From: Acidobacteriota bacterium
GTDB lineage: Bacteria; Acidobacteriota; Terriglobia; Versatilivoradales; Versatilivoraceae
Length of the DNA: 5,240 bases
Assembly: GCA_026706225.1 (NCBI GenBank)
Contig: JAPOZE010000021.1
Span: forward strand, 1 to 5,240
Direction of reading: 5' to 3'
Part shown: piece after piece, positions 1-5,240 of the stretch
Layout of the letters: each line of letters opens with the position of its first letter
Position numbering within the stretch: the stretch's first letter is position 1
The notes under the pieces: generated by a model
Seen by the model: the letters and a program-made list of their open reading frames with translations, nothing else
Told to the model about the DNA's origin: nothing
Databases searched by the model: none
Program-made: the position numbers and the translations under genes

Positions 1-179
1 GTTTCAGGCAGATCGACCAGGTGCTGAAGCACTCCCCGGGAACCACCCAGGGCTATATCGAGATCCGCAAGGTATCCGGAACCAGCGCCAATCCCTTCCT
101 GGCTTACGGAGTAGTCAACGACGGCGGAACTCCGGGTGAGAGAACCGGTGACGGCGCCTATATCCCGGCCAGGGAGTAG
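1..179 (+). CDS. C-terminal fragment of a secreted beta-rich protein (partial, 5' end outside window)
   Basis: An open frame enters from the left edge, with the first full codon at 3, and ends at TAG 177-179, giving 58 residues. The peptide contains GYIEIRKVSGTSANPFLAYG followed by VVNDGGTPGERTGDGAYIPA and stops almost at once. From memory, this ending, with alternating beta-strand residues, a fixed AYGVVND core and a final GDGAYIPA, is a recurrent C-terminal module of large secreted proteins of Acidobacteriota and relatives. I know no assigned function for it. No catalytic motif is visible in the fragment. It points the same way as the next gene but is separated from it by 168 bases that contain a strong hairpin, so it is probably a separate transcription unit. 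That it is the end of a real gene is well supported; the parent family cannot be named from this piece. Confidence 0.75.
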   Translation, partial: FRQIDQVLKHSPGTTQGYIEIRKVSGTSANPFLAYGVVNDGGTPGERTGDGAYIPARE

Positions 180-217
180 ACCGCCACCCCCCTCGCTACG
201 CCGCCGTGACAGCATCC

Positions 218-252
218 CCCGGGAGCGCGGGCGTCCTGCCTGCGCTCCCGGG
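218..252 (+). terminator. GC-rich stem-loop after the first gene, possible terminator without U-tract
   Basis: Arms 218-228 (CCCGGGAGCGC) and 242-252 (GCGCTCCCGGG) are perfect 11-base inverse complements. The stem extends inward through a G-T pair (229/241) and three more G-C pairs to 232/238. The result is 15 bp closed by a 5-base loop (233-237). It lies 38 bases after the stop codon of the upstream gene and before the likely promoter of the next one, which is where a terminator would sit. The sequence after it (AAGCCATCGTCCCTT) has no run of T, so it is not a classical intrinsic terminator. It may be a U-less hairpin terminator, an mRNA 3'-end protector or a dispersed palindrome. Confidence 0.55.
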
Positions 253-265
253 AAGCCATCGTCCC

Positions 266-294
266 TTGACATCATCAGACCAAGACTAAAAAAT
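266..294 (+). promoter_or_regulatory. Possible sigma-70-type promoter for the cytochrome/DUF1501 pair
   Basis: A perfect TTGACA lies at 266-271. A 17-base spacer leads to AAAAAT (289-294), which matches four of six bases of TATAAT. The alternative AAATAT at 291-296 would need a 19-base spacer. The stretch 281-296 is the most A+T-rich patch in an otherwise very GC-rich window. It lies about 50-60 bases before the ATG at 348 and just after the hairpin, a sensible place for the start of a new transcription unit. The -10 match is weak and the promoter preferences of this organism are unknown, so this is only a candidate. Confidence 0.3.
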
Positions 295-347
295 ATCCGA
301 AGAACCTGAGCATCGGCTGTCGTTCAAAGAGGTCCATCCGTTTTTCC

Positions 348-3300
348 ATGGGTCTATTCGTGCTCATTCGTGTCCATTCGTGGTTCGTCTTTCCCGCTGT
401 CCTCCTCACCGGACTGGCGCTGTCCTGCACTGCGTCCGGAGCTGATCGAAGCGAGTTGCCCACCTTCAAGGCGGACGTTCTGCCCATTCTTGCCGAGAAT
501 TGCCTGATGTGCCACGGCCAGGAACCCAGGCAGGGCGAGCTGGACCTGCAGTCGGCGGCGGCCCTGCTCCAGGGCGGGCAGTCGGGCCCGGCCATCGTGG
601 CCGGGAGCCCCGATCGAAGCCTGATCATGGAAAAGCTGATCAGCGGGCAGATGCCGCCCGGGGAGGCCAGGCTTTCCCCCAAGGACATCGACCGCATCCG
701 GCGCTGGATCGAGCGCGGCGCCCCCGGGGAATACGGCCTGACTGCCGATGGAGAGGGCGCCCCCCATTCAGGCCTTCCCGCCGTCAGCGAAAAGGACGTG
801 CTGCCCATCTTCCAGGTGCGCTGCGTGGCCTGTCACGGCAAGCGGCGACAGGAGGCGGGGCTGGACCTGCGGACGCGGGCCTCCAGGCTGAAGGGCGGCC
901 GCTCCGGTCCGGCCGTTGTTCCGGGAAAACCCGACCGGAGCCCGATCATCCGGAAGATCGAGTCCGGGGAAATGCCTCCGGTGGAGATGCAGTTGGCCAA
1001 CTCGGTGCGGCCTCCCACCGCCGCCGAGCTGCAGTTGTTGCGCCGCTGGATTAAAGCCGGCGCCCCTCCCGACCCGCCGGTTTCCGCAGCCGCTGAATCC
1101 AATGGAGGTCCGGCCGTCACCGAGGAGGACCGCAAGTTCTGGTCCTTCCGGCCCCCGGTCCGCCCCCCGGTGCCTCAAGTCCGGTCAAGCCACCTGGTAC
1201 GAACACCGGTGGATGCCTTCCTGCTGGCCAGGCTGGAGGCCAGGGGGTTGAGCTACTCGCCGCCGGCCTCGCGGCTGCAGTTGCTGCGGCGGGCCTACCT
1301 GGACCTGGTGGGAATGCCTCCCTCCGCCGCCGAAGTCAAAGCCTACCTGCAGGATGAGCGTCCCGATGCCTACGAGCACATGATCGAGGGGCTGCTGAAC
1401 TCCAGCCACTACGGAGAGCGCTGGGGGCGTTACTGGCTGGACCTGGCCGGCTATTCCGACTCGGAAGGCTTCGGAGCCCATGACCGCTTCCGGCCCTACG
1501 CCTGGCGCTACCGCGACTACGTGATCCGGTCCTTCAACCGGGACAAGCCCTACTCGCAGTTTCTGATGGAGCAGATCGCCGGAGACGAGCTGGCCGACTA
1601 CCGCAAGGAAGAGGTGACCCCGGAGCTGATCGACCGGCTGGCGGCCACCGGGTTTCTTAGGACCACCCCAGATCCCACCGACGCCCCTGAGCGGGGGTTC
1701 ATCGCCGAGCGCATGAACATCATCGCCGACGAGATCGAGGTCCTGACCTCGGCCGTGATGGGGCTCACGGTGAAGTGCGCCCGCTGCCACGACCACAAGT
1801 ACGACCCCATCTCCCAAAGGGACTACTATCGCCTGAGCGCCATCCTTCAGACCAGCTACGATCCCTACGAATGGCTTCCACCCAGGAAGCGAAGGATTCC
1901 CATCGGGCTGGAACGAGAGATTGAGGAAGCGGCGGCTCACAACCGGCCCTTTAAGGCCGAGATTCGCTCCCTGGAAAAGGACCTGCTCCAGGAAGCGGCG
2001 CCCTTTGTCGACAAGCTGCTGGAGGAGCGATTGGCCGATCTGCCGGAGGCGCTGCGCCAGGATCTGCGCACCCTGGCCCATACCCCGCAGGACTACCAGG
2101 GAGGAGAGCTCAACCGAAAATTCCTGGTGGTCCGTGAGCTTGCCGGGGATGAGAGCTCGGACGTGCGCCGCTATCTAGCCGGGAAGTTCAAGAAAACGCT
2201 GCAGATTGGACTGGCTGACCTGAACCGTCGCTTCCCCGGGTTCTCCCCCAAGACCGAAAGCGTTCGCAAACAACTGGACGAGGTCAAGGGCAGGCTACGG
2301 GCGGAACCCTATGTCCGGGCGCTCATGGATACGGGAGGTCGGCCCTCGACCACCTTCCTCCTGAAGCGGGGCAACCACTTGTCCCCTGGAGATGTCGTCA
2401 CTCCGGGTGTGCCGGCCGTCCTGACCACGGGCCTGACGCCCTACCGGGTCGAACCGCCGAAGCACGGCCAGGATTCCAGCGGCCGCCGCCTGGCGCTGGC
2501 GCGCTGGCTGACCCAGCCCGGACATCCGCTGACCTCACGGGTCCTGGTGAACCAGGTCTGGCTCAGACACTTCGGCCGGGGACTGGTCCCCAGCCCCTCC
2601 AATTTCGGACGATCGGGCGAGCCTCCCACCCATCCCGAGCTGCTGGACTGGCTGGCCACCGAATTCGTCAGCCGGGGTTGGAGCATCAAGGCCCTGCACC
2701 GGATCATGATGAACTCCACCGCCTACCGCCAGACCTCACGGATCGGCCCGCGGGCCCAGGAACTCGATCCGGAGAATATTCTGCTGTCGCGAATGCGGAG
2801 GGGGCGGATGGATGCCGAGGCCCTTTACGACTCCATCCTGAAGGTGACGGAGCGATTGGACCCGACGCCCTTTGGACCGGCCGACGCGCTGGAGACCAGG
2901 CCCAACAAGGAGGTGGTGGCCAAGGGCTCCAGGGCAGGCTTCCGGCGCAGCATCTATACTCAGCAGCGCCGCTACGATCCAGTGTCCCTGCTGGAGGCCT
3001 ACGACATGCCCCGGATGACACCCAACTGCGTGGAGCGCAAGAACTCGACCGTGGCCACCCAGGTCCTGCACATGATGAACGGCACCACCGTGTGGGAGCA
3101 CTCCGGCTACATGGCCGGCCGGATCATCGACCGGGTCGGCGACGATCCCAAACTGCAGATCGCTCAAGCTTACCTGCAGGCCCTGTCCCGAGAGCCGACC
3201 GATTGGGAACTGGAGCGGAGCCGGGAGGCCCTGGAGCAGTTCGCCGACCACTGGACGTCCCGCCTTCGCGACGACCGGGGCCCCACCCCCATCCGTTGGG

Positions 3301-3374
3301 CCGCCCAGTGGCGAGCCTTGTCCAGTTTGTGTCATACTCTGTTGAATTCGGCCGAGTTCAGCTTCGTGGATTGA
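348..3374 (+). CDS. Exported tandem-cytochrome PSCyt1-PSCyt1-DUF1549-DUF1553 (PSD1) protein
   Basis: This 1008-residue protein is complete. Residues 1-32 form a signal peptide: Arg8, a hydrophobic core (WFVFPAVLLTGLAL) and a likely signal peptidase I site after SGA at 32. Two planctomycete-type cytochrome c domains (PSCyt1, PF07635-like) follow, at about 39-127 and 146-241. Each has a CxxCH heme site (C52-C55-H56; C159-C162-H163) and an MPP motif whose Met (M102, M209) is a plausible distal heme ligand. DUF1549 spans about 285-500 and ends in the family motif CARCHDHKYDPI (C477-C480-H481), a third CxxCH. A charged, mostly helical linker (about 510-660) leads through the segment GDVVTPGVPAVL to DUF1553 (about 705-965), with VNQVWLRHFGRGLV, SNFGRSGEPPTHPELLDWLA and the usual ending LLNSAEFSFVD. 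Family members are presumed periplasmic electron-transfer or heme-dependent oxidoreductase proteins; the substrate is unknown. ATG 348 is the first usual start codon after an in-frame TGA at 267-269. The purine-rich AAAGAGG (326-332) is 15 bases away, longer than usual. GTG 360 is a second possible start. The gene is followed after one base by DUF1501, its habitual partner. Confidence 0.93.
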   Translation: MGLFVLIRVHSWFVFPAVLLTGLALSCTASGADRSELPTFKADVLPILAENCLMCHGQEPRQGELDLQSAAALLQGGQSGPAIVAGSPDRSLIMEKLISGQMPPGEARLSPKDIDRIRRWIERGAPGEYGLTADGEGAPHSGLPAVSEKDVLPIFQVRCVACHGKRRQEAGLDLRTRASRLKGGRSGPAVVPGKPDRSPIIRKIESGEMPPVEMQLANSVRPPTAAELQLLRRWIKAGAPPDPPVSAAAESNGGPAVTEEDRKFWSFRPPVRPPVPQVRSSHLVRTPVDAFLLARLEARGLSYSPPASRLQLLRRAYLDLVGMPPSAAEVKAYLQDERPDAYEHMIEGLLNSSHYGERWGRYWLDLAGYSDSEGFGAHDRFRPYAWRYRDYVIRSFNRDKPYSQFLMEQIAGDELADYRKEEVTPELIDRLAATGFLRTTPDPTDAPERGFIAERMNIIADEIEVLTSAVMGLTVKCARCHDHKYDPISQRDYYRLSAILQTSYDPYEWLPPRKRRIPIGLEREIEEAAAHNRPFKAEIRSLEKDLLQEAAPFVDKLLEERLADLPEALRQDLRTLAHTPQDYQGGELNRKFLVVRELAGDESSDVRRYLAGKFKKTLQIGLADLNRRFPGFSPKTESVRKQLDEVKGRLRAEPYVRALMDTGGRPSTTFLLKRGNHLSPGDVVTPGVPAVLTTGLTPYRVEPPKHGQDSSGRRLALARWLTQPGHPLTSRVLVNQVWLRHFGRGLVPSPSNFGRSGEPPTHPELLDWLATEFVSRGWSIKALHRIMMNSTAYRQTSRIGPRAQELDPENILLSRMRRGRMDAEALYDSILKVTERLDPTPFGPADALETRPNKEVVAKGSRAGFRRSIYTQQRRYDPVSLLEAYDMPRMTPNCVERKNSTVATQVLHMMNGTTVWEHSGYMAGRIIDRVGDDPKLQIAQAYLQALSREPTDWELERSREALEQFADHWTSRLRDDRGPTPIRWAAQWRALSSLCHTLLNSAEFSFVD
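356..385 (+). repeat. Three tandem 10-bp units (ATTCGTGNNN), dispersed-repeat type
   Basis: ATTCGTG occurs at 356-362, 366-372 and 376-382, an exact 10-base period with variable trinucleotides CTC, TCC and GTT. A degenerate unit, CATCCGTT (335-342), lies upstream, so the element may begin near 331. The CATTCGTG/CCATTCGTGG pattern is one I remember as a widespread intergenic repeat of bacterial genomes. Its minus-strand reading gives the NHEWTRM peptide often seen in spurious short proteins. Here the element overlaps the first codons of the following gene and encodes VLIRVHSWFV of its signal peptide. The tandem structure is seen directly; the wider distribution is recollection and was not searched. 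Confidence 0.6.
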
Positions 3375-3378
3375 GGTG
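3371..3378 (+). promoter_or_regulatory. Shine-Dalgarno-like TTGAGGTG over the upstream stop, deciding the DUF1501 start
   Basis: TTGAGGTG contains the upstream stop codon TGA (3372-3374) and a GAGG core (3373-3376). Two in-frame GTG codons are available. GTG 3376 overlaps the core and so cannot use it; GTG 3382 lies five bases after it, a normal spacing. This favours initiation at 3382 by ribosomes that have just terminated, that is, translational coupling. No other Shine-Dalgarno-like sequence is evident just upstream of 3376. Confidence 0.45.
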
Positions 3379-4875
3379 GTTGTGCGGCGCCAGTCTCTTC
3401 CAAAACCGGAACCCGGGGGGAACGAGTCCTCCCCAACCGACAGCCCCCGGCTTTCGCGACGGGAGTTGTTCGCCCGCTCGGGGTCTCTGCTCTACGGCAC
3501 CGCCCTGGCCTCCATCCTGGGCAAGGAGCTTTTCCCGACCAACCCCCTGCTGGCTTCCGGCGGAGAGAGGTACGACCTTGGACCGCGCACCCCCCATTTC
3601 GATCCCAAGGCCAGGGCCGTCATCCACCTGTTCATGAACGGGGGCCCCAGCCAGGTGGACCTGTTCGACCCCAAGCCGCTGCTCCGGAAGTATGCCGGCA
3701 CCGTACCCAACCGCGACCTGACCTCCGACATCACCTCTCCCACCCAGTCGGGAGGACTGCTGCCCTCGCCCTACAGCTTCGCCAGGCACGGGCAGTCGGG
3801 CATGGAGCTGTCGGAGTTGATGCCCCATCTGGCGAACTGCGTGGACGACATCGCCCTGATCCGCTCCATGTACGGGGCCCACTTCAATCACGAGCCGGCC
3901 ATATTCTTCATGCAGACGGGACGCACCGTCGCCACCCGCCCCTCGGTGGGCGCCTGGGTCGCCTACGGGCTGGGAACCGAGAACCAGAACCTGCCGGCCT
4001 ACGTGGTGCTGGACGATCCCAAGGGATTGCCGGTCAACGGCATCGCCAACTGGCAGTCAGCCTGGCTGCCGCCGGTGTACCAGGGCACCCGATTCCGGGC
4101 GGAGGGGCCTCCCGTGCTGAATCTGGATCCCCGCCCCGAATGGCCGGCCTCGCTGGCCAAGGCCCAGCGGTCGCTGCTGCAGGACCTGGACCGGGCCCAT
4201 CGCCGGGAGCGTCCTCACGAACCCTACCTGGAGGGGCGCATCGCCAGTTATGAACTGGCCGCCCGCATGCAACTGGCGGCCAGCGACGCCCTGGATCTAT
4301 CCAAGGAAAGCGAGCGAACGCGGGAAATGTACGGCCTCAACCGGGAGGAAACAGCCTCCTACGGGAGACGCTGCCTGATGGCCCGGCGGCTGGTGGAGCG
4401 CGGGGTTCGGTTCGTGCAGCTCTACATCGAGAGCCAGATCTGGGATGCCCACAGCAATCTGGACAAGATGCTGCGCTACAGTTGCGGCAAGACCGACCAG
4501 CCCGTGGCCGCCCTGCTGACCGACCTCAAGCAACGCGGCCTGCTGGACTCCACCCTGGTGGTGTGGGGAGGAGAGTTCGGACGCCTGCCGCTGTCACAGA
4601 CCATGGCCTCGGGCGTGGCCGGCCGCGACCACGGCCCCAGCGGCTTCAGCGTCTGGATGGCCGGCGGAGGCGTCAAGGGCGGCACCACCTACGGAGCCAC
4701 CGACGAGTTCGGACACAAGGCCGTCGAGAACCGCGTCAGCGTCCACGATTTCCACGCCACCATTCTGAACCAGTTGGGCATGAACTTCCGCGACCTGGCC
4801 TACGAACGCCACGGCCTGCACGAGCGCCTCACCGACCAGTTCCCCGCCCGCGTCGTCTCCGAAGTACTGGCTTGA
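3376..4875 (+). CDS. DUF1501 family protein, Tat-exported, alkaline-phosphatase-like fold
   Basis: From GTG 3376 the protein has 499 residues; from the better-spaced GTG 3382 it has 497. The N-terminus carries a twin-arginine signal: SRREL at 27-31 and a weakly hydrophobic stretch SGSLLYGTALASIL (35-48). It is therefore predicted to be exported already folded. The DUF1501 body starts near 78 with AVIHLFMNGGPSQVDLFDPK (81-100). It continues with RSMYGAHFNHEPAIFFMQTG (163-182), RPSVGAWVAYGLGTENQNLP (188-207), IWDAHSN (355-361), VVWGGEFGR (395-403), GRDHGPSGFS (416-425) and HDFHATILNQLGM (457-469). DUF1501 is placed in the alkaline phosphatase/sulfatase superfamily. By analogy D95, D357, H359, E400, D418, H419, D458 and H460 are candidate metal or catalytic residues; that assignment is inference. 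The length fits the family's usual 430-500 residues and no disruption is seen. It starts one base after the PSD1 gene, the standard partner arrangement, so the two are likely co-expressed. The biochemical reaction is unknown. Confidence 0.92.
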   Translation: MVVRRQSLPKPEPGGNESSPTDSPRLSRRELFARSGSLLYGTALASILGKELFPTNPLLASGGERYDLGPRTPHFDPKARAVIHLFMNGGPSQVDLFDPKPLLRKYAGTVPNRDLTSDITSPTQSGGLLPSPYSFARHGQSGMELSELMPHLANCVDDIALIRSMYGAHFNHEPAIFFMQTGRTVATRPSVGAWVAYGLGTENQNLPAYVVLDDPKGLPVNGIANWQSAWLPPVYQGTRFRAEGPPVLNLDPRPEWPASLAKAQRSLLQDLDRAHRRERPHEPYLEGRIASYELAARMQLAASDALDLSKESERTREMYGLNREETASYGRRCLMARRLVERGVRFVQLYIESQIWDAHSNLDKMLRYSCGKTDQPVAALLTDLKQRGLLDSTLVVWGGEFGRLPLSQTMASGVAGRDHGPSGFSVWMAGGGVKGGTTYGATDEFGHKAVENRVSVHDFHATILNQLGMNFRDLAYERHGLHERLTDQFPARVVSEVLA

Positions 4876-4891
4876 GTCAACCTCTCGGCCT

Positions 4892-5240
4892 TCAACCCTT
4901 ATCCACTGCCCCACGCCTCCCGGCGACACGGTCCATCAGGTAGAAGGGCGCGTAGGCCGCCGCGAAAAAGAACCAGGCCAGCACCGCCACCGACAGCATG
5001 TACCAGGGCCAGGGGCCCAGATAGTCCAGCAGGCTGGCTCCGGCCGGCTTGTAGCGCATGTAGACGTAGTTGGTGTCGATCAGATAGTTGAGGGGGAGGA
5101 TAAAGACAAAGCAGTAGATGGCGGTGATGAGGTAGACCCGCACCATCGAGCCTGGAAACGGACGAAACCGGAAGACCAGGGTGGCGTAGAGCGCTCCCAG
5201 GATGATGAGTCCATGGGTGAAGAAATAGCTCAGGTAAAGG
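4892..5240 (-). CDS. YwaF/TIGR02206-type integral membrane protein (partial, N-terminus outside window)
   Basis: On the minus strand an open frame runs from the right edge (first full codon 5239-5237) to TGA at 4894-4892, giving 115 residues with no stop. It begins LYLSYFFTHGLIILGALYAT and continues through an internal Met at 5146, which is probably not the start because the family-like sequence extends upstream of it. Three hydrophobic segments are visible: YLSYFFTHGLIILGALYATL; VYLITAIYCFVFILPLNYLI; and WYMLSVAVLAWFFFAAAYAP. The stretch NYVYMRYKPAGASLLDYLG followed by PWPWYM is the signature I recall for YwaF-like proteins (TIGR02206, related to TMEM164), with THGLIILGALY as the preceding conserved segment. 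Family members have about 200-250 residues, so roughly the C-terminal half is present. The function of bacterial members is unknown. It converges on the DUF1501 gene with a 16-base gap and has no evident functional link to it. Confidence 0.8.
   Translation of the reverse strand, partial: LYLSYFFTHGLIILGALYATLVFRFRPFPGSMVRVYLITAIYCFVFILPLNYLIDTNYVYMRYKPAGASLLDYLGPWPWYMLSVAVLAWFFFAAAYAPFYLMDRVAGRRGAVDKG

Noticed and set aside
356..385. Short regularly spaced repeats considered as a CRISPR-like array
   Set aside because: The units are 7 bases with 3-base gaps, far too short for CRISPR repeats and spacers, and no cas gene is present.
408..446. Lipoprotein signal ending at Cys27 (LALSC) of the cytochrome protein
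   Set aside because: The residues before Cys27 (A-L-S) do not fit the usual lipobox with Leu at -3, and a good signal peptidase I site follows at SGA (30-32). A lipoprotein is not excluded but is less likely.
275..808. A minus-strand open frame across the intergenic repeat and the cytochrome domains, including the NHEWTRM peptide
   Set aside because: NHEWTRM is the reverse reading of the 10-bp repeat and is typical of spurious predictions. The rest is antisense to the cytochrome domains.
1185..2081. A 298-codon open frame on the minus strand inside the cytochrome/PSD1 gene
   Set aside because: It lies wholly antisense to a gene with strong family motifs, its protein is low-complexity (rich in G, V, Q, P) with no recognisable domain, and long antisense frames are expected in GC-rich DNA.
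2678..3637. A 319-codon plus-strand open frame spanning the junction of the two main genes
   Set aside because: It is out of frame with both the DUF1553 and DUF1501 reading frames, which are conserved in this region. Its product is rich in P, G, R and A with no motif.
4482..4943. A 153-codon plus-strand open frame overlapping the 3' end of the DUF1501 gene
   Set aside because: The product is almost entirely R, P, G and H, as expected from an out-of-frame reading of GC-rich codons; the DUF1501 frame explains the region.
5144..5146. Met codon on the minus strand as the start of a small 84-residue membrane protein
   Set aside because: The frame stays open upstream to the window edge and encodes another hydrophobic family-like segment (THGLIILGALY), so this Met is internal to a longer protein.

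Overview
This is a GC-rich bacterial window (above 60% G+C by eye). It holds two complete genes that form a tight co-directional pair, flanked by fragments of two unrelated genes. The pair is a large exported multi-CxxCH cytochrome protein of the PSCyt1/DUF1549/DUF1553 (PSD1) type and a Tat-exported DUF1501 protein. Such pairs are hallmarks of Planctomycetota, Verrucomicrobiota and some Acidobacteriota. The C-terminal fragment at the left edge has a beta-rich ending (VNDGGTPGERTGDGAYIPA) that I associate mainly with secreted proteins of Acidobacteriota. An acidobacterial, possibly metagenome-derived, source is therefore my best guess, but Planctomycetota or Verrucomicrobiota cannot be excluded from sequence alone.

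Layout: 1-179 is the 3' end of a plus-strand secreted protein. 180-347 is intergenic and holds a strong 15-bp GC-rich hairpin (218-252), a possible sigma-70-like promoter (266-294) and the start of a small 10-bp tandem repeat element (core 356-385). 348-3374 is the cytochrome/PSD1 gene, whose first codons lie inside that repeat element. 3376-4875 is the DUF1501 gene, which begins one base after the previous stop, with a Shine-Dalgarno-like sequence over the stop codon. 4876-4891 is a 16-base convergent gap. 4892-5240 is the 3' part of a minus-strand membrane protein of the YwaF/TIGR02206 type, whose start lies beyond the window.

How the genes work together: the two central genes almost certainly form one transcription unit and both products are predicted to act outside the cytoplasmic membrane. 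The first has two tandem cytochrome c-like domains plus a third CxxCH inside DUF1549, which suggests electron transfer coupled to an unknown catalytic activity. The second has a Tat signal and the alkaline-phosphatase-like DUF1501 fold. The substrate is not known for this family and nothing here reveals it.

I found no tRNA, rRNA, CRISPR array, transposase or phage gene. The most unusual points are that a dispersed-type repeat supplies the start codon and N-region of a signal peptide, and that the heme domain is duplicated. I see no convincing undescribed defence or mobile system.
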